In this document: piece after piece, positions 1-7,648 of the stretch | Layout of the letters: the number at the start of each line of letters is the position of its first letter | Numbering within the stretch: the first letter of the stretch is position 1 | IMG/VR virus record: IMGVR_UViG_3300031841_001120 | Span: 1 to 27,523 of that record | Origin: a virus | Direction: 5' to 3' (one strand) | Length of the DNA: 27,523 nucleotides | Position numbers and translations under genes: made by a program | The notes under the pieces: generated by a model | The model's input: the letters and a program-made list of their open reading frames with translations, nothing else | The model's database searches: none | What the model was told of the DNA's origin: nothing

Positions 1-1
1 T

Positions 2-367
2 CCTGAGAGCGCAGAAATACTAGATAGGATTGCCGGTCTGTCTATACCGGACAATACGCAGGATATTGCCTCAATCAGAGCGCAGGTTGAGGCATTACAG
101 ACAGAGATTGAGTCGATTACGGATTCGATCATTGAGGTACGCGACGAGATTACGAGAATCCCGCCGCCGGACCTATCAGCTATTGCAACCAAGTCGGAGC
201 TTTCTGCCGTTAGATCGCTGGTCGGCAAGCTGTCTAACTATGACGATATGCAGGTTAAACAGATGCTTGAAGCCATCATAACTAACACAGAGGCGCTACC
301 GGATGACATTGAGAGGGTTAGTAGGAAGGCTGACCTAATGCTCGATAACCAAATGAAATTATTCTGA
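2..367 (+). CDS. C-terminal part of a coiled-coil phage protein (5' truncated)
   Basis: The reading frame is open from base 2 with no stop before TGA at 365-367, giving 121 residues; the start lies upstream of the window. The sequence is rich in E, D, I, S and A with regularly spaced Leu/Ile/Val (for example IRAQVEALQTEIESI), so an alpha-helical coiled coil is likely. A short Pro-Pro-Pro break near residue 55 separates two helical stretches. Its TGA overlaps the ATG of the next gene (TGATGA), so the two are translationally coupled, and its place directly before the small terminase suggests a packaging or virion gene. I do not recognise a family and assign no function. Confidence 0.7.
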   Translation, partial: PESAEILDRIAGLSIPDNTQDIASIRAQVEALQTEIESITDSIIEVRDEITRIPPPDLSAIATKSELSAVRSLVGKLSNYDDMQVKQMLEAIITNTEALPDDIERVSRKADLMLDNQMKLF

Positions 368-651
368 TGACTGAAGAAGCAAAGAACGTACCACCGAAAA
401 GGCGTGGACGCCCAAAGGGTAGCTCAAACAAGGCATCTGCCGCGCAGATCGCCAAGGTTACCGCTGACGGCAAGCTATCACCCCTTGAGTATCTGGCGTC
501 TATCTATCAGAACCCAAGCGAAGAGAAGAAAGACAGGATCGAGGCCGCTAAAGCCGCCGCGCCCTATATTCATTCCCGTCTCTCTACTACTGAAGTCAAG
601 GCGGCAGTTACGGAATTGTCGCACGAAGAATGGCTAAAGAGCTTGAAATAA
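367..651 (+). CDS. terS: Terminase small subunit (AT-hook type)
   Basis: This 94-residue protein probably recognises the packaging site on concatemeric phage DNA and hands it to the large terminase. Residues 11-19 form an AT-hook-like minor-groove motif (KRRGRPKGS), followed by a helical region. The segment PLEYLASIYQNPSEEKKDRI (about residues 39-58) and the following AAKAAAPYIHSRL are typical of a short terminase-small-subunit family in podo- and siphophages. The ATG overlaps the upstream stop, and the 3' end overlaps the start of terL by 22 bases. No clear Shine-Dalgarno site is visible, which fits coupling to the upstream gene. The position directly before terL strengthens the call. The assignment rests on motif recognition and gene order. 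Confidence 0.8.
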   Translation: MTEEAKNVPPKRRGRPKGSSNKASAAQIAKVTADGKLSPLEYLASIYQNPSEEKKDRIEAAKAAAPYIHSRLSTTEVKAAVTELSHEEWLKSLK

Positions 652-2150
652 CCCGGTTGCGTCTGAAAGACGACTTCGATTTTTACGCAAGAAACTGCTT
701 ATACATACGATCTAAATCGGGCGAGGTTAAATCGTTCGAGATGAACAAGGCGCAGAAGTACATTCACGCCTGCATCCAAGAGCAGAAAGAGAAGACCGGC
801 AGGGTTAGGGCAATTGTCCTCAAGGGCCGACAGCAGGGCGTATCGACCTACACAGAGGCTCGGTATTACTGGAAGGTAACGCACAGGGTTGGCGTTAGGG
901 CGTTCATCTTGACGCACGAGGCTGACTCTACGGCATCGCTGTTTGAGATGGTGGAGCGTTACCACAAGGAAGCGCCACAGTTTGTAAAGCCATCGACTGG
1001 CGCATCCAACGCAAAAGAGCTCGCGTTTGACGAGTTGGACTCGGGCTACAAAGTAGGAACGGCAGGCAATAAGTCAGTAGGTCGAGGCTCAACGATCCAG
1101 TATTTCCACGGGTCGGAGGTGGCGTACTGGCCTAACGCGGCAGAACACGCAAAGGGCATCTTGCAGGCAGTGCCTGATGAAGAGGACACAGAGATCATTC
1201 TGGAGTCCACTGCCAACGGAATCGGCAATTACTTCTACCAGCAATGGCTAAAGGCTGAGGCGGGGGAAGGTGGCTTTCAAGCGATATTCGTGCCTTGGTA
1301 CTGGCAGGAAGAGTATCGGAAGTTTGGCCTTGGCCTAAAGCGCACTCCCGAAGAGGAGAAGCTGGTAGAGTTGTATGGGCTCGATGACGAGCAGTTAGCG
1401 TTTCGCAGGGCGAAGATTGCGGAGCTTTCTGCGGATGGTACTGACGGCCTTGTAGCGTTTAGGCAAGAGTACCCAATGACGGCTCAGGAGGCTTTCCAAG
1501 TCTCTGGTGGCCACAGCCTGATTAGGCCAGAGCAAGTAATTCAGGCCAGAAGAAACAAGGTATTAGCGATAGGTCCGCTGATTATTGGCGTTGACCCCGC
1601 AAGATTTGGTGACGATAGGACAGCGATAGTTCGCCGTAAGGGCAGGGCGGTGTATGACCTAGAGGTCTACGAAAAACTGTCAACTATGGAAGTCGCTGGC
1701 ATTGTCCACAGCATCATCAAGGAAGAAAACCCCGATCAGGTGGCTATCGACGTTGGTGGTCTGGGTGCTGGTGTTGTTGACCGCCTCGAAGAACTTGGCC
1801 ACGGGAATGTGGTTGTTGGAATTAACTTCGGGAGCGCGGCTCTTGACCCAAAGAAGTTTGTCAATCGTCGAGCCGAAATGTGGTGGGAACTCAGAGACTG
1901 GTTAGACGGTGATATGCCGGTAATGATCCCTGATCGGGATGACCTGCATACAGATCTCGTTGCGCCGCAGTACAAGTACGACTCGAATCAGAGACGAAAG
2001 CTAGAAAGCAAAGACGATATTAAGAAGCGCGGGATGCGGTCTACGGACTGTGCCGATGCGCTGGCGCTCACGTTTGCTGAGCCACTAATCAAAGATGAAT
2101 TTGAGATGCCGACATCACCGTCAATTGTTGACAAGGTGGCTGGTTACTAA
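630..2150 (+). CDS. terL: Terminase large subunit (ATPase and nuclease)
   Basis: This is the packaging motor: it cuts concatemeric DNA and pumps it into the prohead through the portal. The 506 residues fit the usual length. The ATPase domain shows a Walker A-type loop at residues 65-73 (KGRQQGVST), a Walker B-type strand ending in HGSEVAYW (160-167) and a coupling motif ESTANG (192-197). The RNase H-like nuclease domain shows three acidic clusters: D322 in GVDPARFGDD, D374 in AIDVGG, and D473/D476 in DCADAL. These would bind the two catalytic metals. The start at 630 lies inside the end of terS; a weak GAAG precedes it, consistent with coupling. No truncation or missing catalytic residue is seen. 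Confidence 0.97.
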   Translation: MAKELEITRLRLKDDFDFYARNCLYIRSKSGEVKSFEMNKAQKYIHACIQEQKEKTGRVRAIVLKGRQQGVSTYTEARYYWKVTHRVGVRAFILTHEADSTASLFEMVERYHKEAPQFVKPSTGASNAKELAFDELDSGYKVGTAGNKSVGRGSTIQYFHGSEVAYWPNAAEHAKGILQAVPDEEDTEIILESTANGIGNYFYQQWLKAEAGEGGFQAIFVPWYWQEEYRKFGLGLKRTPEEEKLVELYGLDDEQLAFRRAKIAELSADGTDGLVAFRQEYPMTAQEAFQVSGGHSLIRPEQVIQARRNKVLAIGPLIIGVDPARFGDDRTAIVRRKGRAVYDLEVYEKLSTMEVAGIVHSIIKEENPDQVAIDVGGLGAGVVDRLEELGHGNVVVGINFGSAALDPKKFVNRRAEMWWELRDWLDGDMPVMIPDRDDLHTDLVAPQYKYDSNQRRKLESKDDIKKRGMRSTDCADALALTFAEPLIKDEFEMPTSPSIVDKVAGY

Positions 2151-2161
2151 AGGGAAGTCAT

Positions 2162-4357
2162 ATGCACGACGATATGGGCTATAAGGCGGAAGGGCCAGAA
2201 GATCTTGAGCTTGAAATTGCGGAGCGTCTTCACGTTTTTGCGTCTCGCCTAAGCAAGCTGTGCCACGAGCAGGTAGCGAAGCGAAGCCAGATTGAGCAAC
2301 GCTGGCTAGAAGATCTCCGTCAGTATCACGGGGAATACTCTGCTGATGAGGCGTCAAGACTGGCTAGGGCTAAGGGCTCAGAGGTCTACGTCAACATCAC
2401 GCGAAATAAGACAAATGCGGCAGAAGCACGTCTTCAGGATATGCTCTTCCCAACGGATGATCGCAACTTTGCTATTCAGCCAACGCCAGTTCCTGAGCTT
2501 GATGCACTAGCGGAAAGAAGCCCTCAGAGCCCAGATGATCCGGCAATCTATGCTCGCGAGCAGGTGGCGCTTGCCAAGAAGTCTGCGGAGCTAATGCAGG
2601 AAGAGATCGACGATCAGCTCGTTGAGTCTCGCTACCAGATTAAGGCGCGTGACGTTATTCACGATGCCTGCCAGTTAGGCACGTCTGTTATCAAAGGCCC
2701 AATCATTATCGGCAGAACCAAGAAGCGCTGGGATGTTATGCCCGATGGTATGAGTGTGCTTCAGGTGGTAGAGGCGTTAGAGCCTACGGTAGAGCGCATC
2801 GACCCTTGGGACTTCTTTCCTGATATGTCGGCTCGCACAATCGACGAGGCGGAGTTTGTGTTTGAGCGCCGCCGAATGTCCAAGAAGCAACTACGCGAGA
2901 TGGCAAAGCTACCCGGCGTTTTGGTAAGTCAGGTGCGAGAGCTGGTCAAGGGCTCTGCCAAGTCAACGCATATTGCAAGAGATTTCATCGACGATATCCG
3001 CAACATCACCGGCATCAACACGGTAGGTGAGGGCAACAAGTACGAGATCTGGGAGTATCACGGCCCTATCTCAAAGTCAGAGCTTGTAGACGCGCTGTAT
3101 ATGCAGGAGGGCGGAATCGACGAGACTGACGTTGACGAGCTAGATGATGAGGTAGATGCAGTTGTTTTCTTTTCCGGTGAGAAGGTTATCAAAGTCGCCG
3201 TCAACCCAATGGAGACTAATGACCGTCCCTTTGCGGTCTTTAACTGGGAAAAGGACGAATCCTCAATTTTTGGTTTTGGCGTTCCCTATCTCATGCGGAA
3301 CCCACAGCGAGTTATTAACGCCTCTTGGCGAATGATGATGGATAACGCGGGTCTGGCGGTAGCGGATCAGCTTGTTGTCAACAAAGAGCTTCTCTCCCCG
3401 GCTGACGGTAGCTGGGAGATGACGCCTAAAAAGGTTTGGTATCTGCGCGATAAGACGCGATCGGTAGGCGAAGCGTTTGCCTCTTTTTCAACGCCAAGCC
3501 ATCAGGTGGATCTTGCAAACATTTTCTCGATGGCGCGACAGCTTGCCGATGAGGAAACCAACTTGCCACTGATCGCTCAGGGCGAGATGGCTCCGCACGT
3601 TACGAAAACATCGTCGGGTATGGCGATGCTGATGAACAGCTCAAACATCGTGCTTCGCAAGGCGGTTAAAAACTGGGATGACGACGTAACCCGTCCACTG
3701 ATTACCCGCTTCTACGACTGGAATATGCAGTTCAGCGATAACCCGGCTGTTAAGGGTGATTTTGCTATTGAGGCTCGGGGATCGTCGGCGCTCTTGGTAC
3801 GCGAGAAGCAACAAGAGAACCTCATGATCTACGCAAACATTTCTGCTCAGAACCCAGAGCTGTTCAAGCGTCGAGACTGGGCAGGCTTGGATCAGGAGAT
3901 CGCCAAGTCCCTTGAGGTTCCATACGAGCTGATTACTAAGCCGCAGGCTGAAATCACAGAGATGGAAGAGCAAGAGATGGCAATGGCTGAAGCGCCTAAC
4001 CCAGAGATGGAGGCCGCTCAGTTCGAGATGCAGATGAAGCAGGCGGAGTTCCAGCTTGAGCAACAGAAGTTGCAGGTTGAGGCGCAGATCAAGGCTAACC
4101 AGTTCCAGCTCAAGGAAATGGAAATGCAGATGGATCAGCAGATGAAGCAGGCTGAAATGGCTCAGGAAGAGCGCATTAAGGTTGCTGAGATTGCGGCTAA
4201 GGCGGAGATGACTGAGCGACAGCTACAGGCGCGTATGGCGATTGACTCTGAGAAGAATCGCACTAACCGCGATAAAGCCGCCGCTGACACCAACATCAAG
4301 CTGACCACAGCACAGCTTAGAGCGCAGAACCTAGAAAAAGGATTCGATAGCTACTAA
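2162..4357 (+). CDS. Portal protein with long C-terminal coiled coil
   Basis: Likely the dodecameric portal ring at the packaging vertex, through which DNA enters and leaves. The 731-residue length, the position between terL and scaffold, and segments such as SRLARAKGSEVYVNITRNKT and ERIDPWDFFPDMSA fit podovirus portals (T7/P22-type size). Residues 340-560 contain the conserved core, including IFGFGVPYLMRNPQRVINA and TKTSSGMAMLMN. From about 600 to 725 the protein is a Met/Gln/Glu-rich helix with hydrophobic residues spaced by 11 (A628, V639, L650, M661, I672, M683, I694). This could form a barrel-like extension inside the capsid as known for P22. An AGGGAAG ribosome site lies at 2151-2157. 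Confidence 0.9.
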   Translation: MHDDMGYKAEGPEDLELEIAERLHVFASRLSKLCHEQVAKRSQIEQRWLEDLRQYHGEYSADEASRLARAKGSEVYVNITRNKTNAAEARLQDMLFPTDDRNFAIQPTPVPELDALAERSPQSPDDPAIYAREQVALAKKSAELMQEEIDDQLVESRYQIKARDVIHDACQLGTSVIKGPIIIGRTKKRWDVMPDGMSVLQVVEALEPTVERIDPWDFFPDMSARTIDEAEFVFERRRMSKKQLREMAKLPGVLVSQVRELVKGSAKSTHIARDFIDDIRNITGINTVGEGNKYEIWEYHGPISKSELVDALYMQEGGIDETDVDELDDEVDAVVFFSGEKVIKVAVNPMETNDRPFAVFNWEKDESSIFGFGVPYLMRNPQRVINASWRMMMDNAGLAVADQLVVNKELLSPADGSWEMTPKKVWYLRDKTRSVGEAFASFSTPSHQVDLANIFSMARQLADEETNLPLIAQGEMAPHVTKTSSGMAMLMNSSNIVLRKAVKNWDDDVTRPLITRFYDWNMQFSDNPAVKGDFAIEARGSSALLVREKQQENLMIYANISAQNPELFKRRDWAGLDQEIAKSLEVPYELITKPQAEITEMEEQEMAMAEAPNPEMEAAQFEMQMKQAEFQLEQQKLQVEAQIKANQFQLKEMEMQMDQQMKQAEMAQEERIKVAEIAAKAEMTERQLQARMAIDSEKNRTNRDKAAADTNIKLTTAQLRAQNLEKGFDSY

Positions 4358-4536
4358 TGGCAATAGACATTAACTCACTGACTTGGAAGTCAGTCCTCAA
4401 GTTTGTTGAGCAAGAGCGTCAGGACGCAATCCAGATGCTTATTGCTGACAGAGATTCAGAGCGACAGCGCGGAGCGTTAGTCATTCTGGAAAGGCTGGAG
4501 GCGCTTGCGTCTCTTGAAGACACCACTGACCAATAG
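4357..4536 (+). CDS. Small helical protein between portal and scaffold
   Basis: A 59-residue ORF starts at an ATG that shares its A with the portal stop (TAATG) and ends at TAG 4534-4536. It fills the gap between portal and scaffold exactly. The product begins MAIDINSLTWKSVLKFVEQE and is predicted to be two short amphipathic helices. There is no separate ribosome binding site, so translation probably depends on reinitiation after the portal. Small ORFs are frequent at this position in podophages, but I do not recognise a family. Tight coupling, a sensible composition and the absence of any alternative gene make it probably real; a role in head assembly is only an inference from position. Confidence 0.65.
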   Translation: MAIDINSLTWKSVLKFVEQERQDAIQMLIADRDSERQRGALVILERLEALASLEDTTDQ

Positions 4537-4556
4537 CCGCCTTCGGGCCGCTGGAG
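4535..4556 (+). promoter_or_regulatory. Leader hairpin upstream of the scaffold gene (copy 1)
   Basis: GCCGCC-UUCG-GGCCGC forms a stem with one C.C mismatch and a C(UUCG)G tetraloop, extended by an A4535-U4552 pair. The GGAG ribosome binding site at 4553-4556 follows immediately, six bases before the ATG at 4563. The same arrangement recurs at 6596-6617 before the next large intergenic start. No U-tract follows, so this is not a terminator. Confidence 0.45.
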
Positions 4557-4562
4557 TATGGC

Positions 4563-5411
4563 ATGACCAACGAAACTGAAGAGCAGTCCTTCGAGGACGC
4601 ATTCGATGAGCTGGCGGAAGGTAAAACCGCCGAAGAGCAACCCGAACTTGAATTTGAGACCGAAACCGAGGAGGTAGAGGATGTACAGCTACGGGAAGGG
4701 CAAGAAGAAGAAGAAGACGAAGGGCAAGTAGAGGCTGAGCCTCAACCCGAGTTTTCTTTGGAAGAAAGGCTGGAGGAAGCAGAGCGTCAAGCTCAACTCT
4801 GGCAACACAAGTACAACTCTGATTTAGGCAGGCAAAACGCTTATCAGAGGAAAGTTTCTGAATACGAAAAAGAGATTCAGCAACTTAAAAAACAGGCAGA
4901 ACGATCCGAAAGCCCAGATAGCATGACGCCATCTGAGTGGAAGGCGCTACAAGAAGATTACCCCGACATCGCTCAAGGTGTTCAGTCACAGTTTGCCCAG
5001 CTACAAGCTCGGCATCAGGCTGAGATCGAAAGCATTAGGCGTGAACTTCAGCCCATCCAAGCTCAGGCGCAAGAAAGCTATGTGCAGGATCAGTTCAGGA
5101 TTTTAGAGATGGAGCATCCAGACTATCGAGAGATAGCGCAATCGGAGAGCTTCAAATCGTGGGTTCAATATCAGCCCCAGAACATCAGGGATATGATTAC
5201 TAGCCAGCAGGCGGGAGATGCCGCTTATTTGCTACGGACCTACAAGAATGACTTGATGCCCGGTCAACAGGCATCCACAGAATTGAAGTCGCGACGAGAG
5301 AAGCAACTTCGACAAGCTCAGACCGTTCCTCAAAGAGGAGGAAGGTCACGATCTAATATGCCGCCAGAAGATGACTTCGAAGCCGCATTTGATTACTTCG
5401 CCTCTAAGTAG
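4563..5411 (+). CDS. Capsid scaffolding protein
   Basis: Likely the internal scaffold that guides coat assembly and is removed before or during DNA packaging. The 282-residue protein lies between portal and major capsid genes, the standard scaffold position. The first 75 residues are strongly acidic (runs such as EGQEEEEDEGQVEAE). Residues 70-190 are Gln/Glu/Lys-rich coiled coil, and the C-terminus is short and mixed-charge (KSRREKQLRQAQ, then a helix EDDFEAAFDYFASK), as in coat-binding tails of known scaffolds. GGAG at 4553-4556 supports the ATG at 4563; an upstream ATG at 4558 stops after two codons. The call rests on composition, length and gene order rather than on a catalytic motif. Confidence 0.82.
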   Translation: MTNETEEQSFEDAFDELAEGKTAEEQPELEFETETEEVEDVQLREGQEEEEDEGQVEAEPQPEFSLEERLEEAERQAQLWQHKYNSDLGRQNAYQRKVSEYEKEIQQLKKQAERSESPDSMTPSEWKALQEDYPDIAQGVQSQFAQLQARHQAEIESIRRELQPIQAQAQESYVQDQFRILEMEHPDYREIAQSESFKSWVQYQPQNIRDMITSQQAGDAAYLLRTYKNDLMPGQQASTELKSRREKQLRQAQTVPQRGGRSRSNMPPEDDFEAAFDYFASK

Positions 5412-5559
5412 AGAGTCTGAGTTTATGACTAACACCCAAACAATGACGTTACCTAGCGCCGCCGCGAAAGCCGCATTAGTGATGGTTTCCTCATTGGGTA
5501 GGTGATCGGTCGATTGATACTTTAATTTGCCAATCAACACTCAATAGGAGACTTTAACA
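5412..5559 (+). other. Intergenic leader of the major capsid gene
   Basis: This 148-base gap has no convincing terminator. AGGAG at 5546-5550, nine bases before the ATG at 5560, is the ribosome binding site. A TTGATA at 5514-5519 resembles a -35 box but has no matching -10 at normal spacing, so I do not call a promoter. A 26-codon ORF (5425-5505) without a good ribosome site is present but unsupported. Confidence 0.5.
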
Positions 5560-6552
5560 ATGGCAACAACTAGCTATGCTTCGCTTACACAGCGGACCCA
5601 AGCGTATGCGGCAAAAGAAATGCTCGCTCACGCAGAACCCATCCTTTGTCTTTCAAAGTTTGGTATGACCAAGCCAATGCCAAAGAACAAGGCGCAGACT
5701 GTTAAGTTCCGCCGCCCCGAACCTTTTGCTGTGGCGACAACTCCACTGACAGAAGGTGTTACACCTACCGCTACTCAGATGACTTATACCGATGTAGAAG
5801 TCGTTCTGAGCCAGTACGGTGACATCGTTGAAATCACTGACGTTGTTCATGACTTGGCGGAAGATCCTGTACTCAAGGACTCGGCAATGATGTGTGGTGA
5901 GCAAGCCGCAGAGACTATCGAGACTTTGATGTGGGGTGTTATTCAGGGTGGAACTAATGTGTTCTACAGCAACGGCTCAGCTCGTACTGACGTTAACACT
6001 GCCATCAGTCTTGATCGTCAACGCGCTATCACTCGTCAGTTGAAGTCACAGCGAGCTAAGAAGGTTACTTCTATGCTGTCTTCTTCTGTCAAGTATGGCA
6101 CTGAAGCGGTTGATGCGGCGTTCATCGCGTTTGCACACACCGATCTAGAAGCGGACATCCGTGACTTGGCTGGTTTTGTTCCTACTGAAAAGTACGGCTC
6201 AATGAAGGCTCTGCCTTACGAGGTCGGAAAAGTCGAAGATGTACGTTACATCCTGACTCCTGTGCTTTCTTCTATCGAAGATGCAGGTGGTGCGCCGGGC
6301 TCTACAGTCCTTTCTACATCTGGCACTCAAGCTGACGTATACCCAGTTGTTTACGTCGGTAAGGATGCTTACGGCCACGTTGCTCTGAAGGGTGCGGAAG
6401 CTATTACTCCCACCATCATCAACCCCGGTCAGGTAGACAAGTCCGACCCTCTCGGCCAGAAGGGCATTGTTGGCTGGAAGACTTACCACAAGTCATTCAT
6501 CGCCAATCAGGCTTGGATGTGCCGCTTAGAATGTGCCGCTTCGGTAATCTAA
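5560..6552 (+). CDS. Major capsid protein, N4-gp56 family
   Basis: The coat protein that builds the icosahedral head. The 330 residues show the features I associate with the N4-gp56 capsid family: a segment TPLTEGVTPTATQMTYTDVE near residues 62-81, then LSQYGDIVEITDVVHDLAED, GEQAAETIETLMWGVIQGGT, AFAHTDLEADIRDL, PTEKYGSMKALP, and near the end DPLGQKGIVGWKTYHKSF. The family presumably has the HK97 fold common to tailed phages. The gene follows scaffold and is bracketed by a strong ribosome site and a strong terminator at 6564-6590, consistent with high expression. Start and end agree with family expectation, and nothing appears truncated. Confidence 0.95.
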   Translation: MATTSYASLTQRTQAYAAKEMLAHAEPILCLSKFGMTKPMPKNKAQTVKFRRPEPFAVATTPLTEGVTPTATQMTYTDVEVVLSQYGDIVEITDVVHDLAEDPVLKDSAMMCGEQAAETIETLMWGVIQGGTNVFYSNGSARTDVNTAISLDRQRAITRQLKSQRAKKVTSMLSSSVKYGTEAVDAAFIAFAHTDLEADIRDLAGFVPTEKYGSMKALPYEVGKVEDVRYILTPVLSSIEDAGGAPGSTVLSTSGTQADVYPVVYVGKDAYGHVALKGAEAITPTIINPGQVDKSDPLGQKGIVGWKTYHKSFIANQAWMCRLECAASVI

Positions 6553-6563
6553 GAAAACCCAGC

Positions 6564-6590
6564 AAGGGGGCTTCGGCCCCCTTATTTTTA
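6564..6590 (+). terminator. Rho-independent terminator after the capsid gene
   Basis: An 8-bp stem, AAGGGGGC (6564-6571) paired with GCCCCCTT (6576-6583), is capped by a UUCG tetraloop closed by C-G and followed by ATTTTTA. It lies 12 bases after the capsid stop. It would end or attenuate transcription after the highly expressed capsid gene. Confidence 0.92.
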
Positions 6591-6595
6591 ACTAA

Positions 6596-6617
6596 TGCCG
6601 CCTAATGGCCGCAGGAG
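6596..6617 (+). promoter_or_regulatory. Leader hairpin upstream of the 6624 gene (copy 2)
   Basis: GCCGCC-UAAU-GGCCGC with a U6596-A6613 closing pair folds like the copy at 4535-4556, including the internal C.C mismatch. GGAG at 6614-6617 follows with the same one-base spacer, and the ATG is at 6624. The stem is kept while the loop changes completely. Confidence 0.45.
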
Positions 6618-6623
6618 ACTTTT

Positions 6624-7022
6624 ATGTCAGAAGTAAACCTTTACAACCTATCGTTAGATCAGCTCAAGGAGCAGGCTCGCATTCTGGGCATTGTCATTAA
6701 AGGCAACCCCAGCGCGGATACTCTTCGCACCCGAATCAAAGCGGCTGTTGAGATTGAGCCGCCAGCAAATCAGAAAGTAAAAAAGGAAGAAGACCCAAAC
6801 CGAAAGAAGGACTGGATCACAATCGTCATAGATCAGGACGAAAAGGATCAAGCTCCAGTTTTTGTTGGCGTTAATGGAAAGAGCTACTACATCCGCAGGG
6901 GTGAACCAGTAGCTGTGCCACCGCCGGTTGTAGAAGTTCTTGGTAACGCGAAGCAAGTCGTTCTTAATAAAGATGGTAGCTCGCGAACAGTTCCAACATA
7001 CCCATTTAGAGTTGAGAAATAG
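6624..7022 (+). CDS. Putative head-completion protein with SAP/HeH-like N-terminus
   Basis: A 132-residue protein directly after the capsid terminator and before the adaptor. Residues 1-40 (LYNLSLDQLKEQARILGI, then a second helix with TLRTRIKAAVE) look like a SAP/HeH-type helix-extension-helix, a fold often used for nucleic-acid contact. A charged linker (about 45-66) joins it to a beta-rich C-terminal half with WITIVIDQDEKDQAPVFVGV and SYYIRRGEPVAVPPPVVEVL. Proteins of this build commonly follow capsid genes in podophages, and a structural or head-completion role is inferred from position. AGGAG at 6613-6617 supports the start. No enzymatic motif is visible. Confidence 0.6.
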   Translation: MSEVNLYNLSLDQLKEQARILGIVIKGNPSADTLRTRIKAAVEIEPPANQKVKKEEDPNRKKDWITIVIDQDEKDQAPVFVGVNGKSYYIRRGEPVAVPPPVVEVLGNAKQVVLNKDGSSRTVPTYPFRVEK

Positions 7023-7024
7023 CT

Positions 7025-7648
7025 ATGACTTTTTTGGAGCTTTGTCAGCGTCTTGTCAGAGAGACAGGTATTGCAGATACCGGCCCATCATCAACAGTCG
7101 GTCAGACTGGCGATATGCGGCGCATTGTTGATTGGACTAACGACGGCTGGCTAAAGATCCAGTCTATGCGGAAAGACTGGGCGTGGATGTGGGCCACTGG
7201 CTCCTCCACGCTCACCGCAAACACCTACCTAGTAACGCTCCCTTCTACCGTAGAAGATATTGAGCGAGTGTCTCTGGGTGAGAATTTTTTGCAGAAGCTA
7301 ACTTACGACGAGTTTGCAGATGCTTACCGTACCGTTGAAGCAGGCGAGCCTACAGCTTGGGCAATCAGGCCAGACGGTCAGCTTGCATTTAACGCAAAGC
7401 CTAGTGCAGATAAGACAGTTACTTACGAGTATTACAGCGTTCCGGTCTCGATGATCGAAAACTTTGATGCGCCCGGTATGCCCGATCAATACCATATGCT
7501 AATTGTCTACTCGGCTCTTCGCGATTATGCCTTGTTTGACGACGCCTTAGAGCTAGAGAAGAAGGCGCTGATTAACTACGAGATGATGCTTGCCGCTCTG
7601 GAGCGAGATCAGCTACCCAAGATTCACGCGCCGGACTGTCTTGTATGA
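7025..7648 (+). CDS. Head-tail adaptor protein
   Basis: Probably the ring that binds below the portal and connects it to the nozzle, the role of gp11-type tubular proteins in T7-like phages and of adaptor proteins in SU10-like phages. The 207-residue protein starts MTFLELCQRLVRETGIADTG, followed by a region around MRRIVDWTNDGWLKIQSMRK; this helical opening is typical of phage adaptor proteins. The middle (residues 60-150) is beta-rich and the C-terminus is a long helix. It starts three bases after the preceding gene and shares ATGA with the following nozzle gene. The call rests on sequence pattern, length and position; the exact subfamily is uncertain. Confidence 0.75.
   Translation: MTFLELCQRLVRETGIADTGPSSTVGQTGDMRRIVDWTNDGWLKIQSMRKDWAWMWATGSSTLTANTYLVTLPSTVEDIERVSLGENFLQKLTYDEFADAYRTVEAGEPTAWAIRPDGQLAFNAKPSADKTVTYEYYSVPVSMIENFDAPGMPDQYHMLIVYSALRDYALFDDALELEKKALINYEMMLAALERDQLPKIHAPDCLV

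Noticed and set aside
3641-4063. 140-residue minus-strand ORF over the portal gene
   Set aside because: Leu/His-rich antisense of the Gln/Glu/Lys-rich coiled coil; no start signals.
5425-5505. 26-codon ORF between scaffold and capsid
   Set aside because: Its ribosome site is weak and the composition uninformative; a gap of 148 bases easily contains such a frame by chance.
5514-5542. Possible sigma-70 promoter before the capsid gene (TTGATA at 5514)
   Set aside because: No acceptable -10 element at 16-18 bases spacing.
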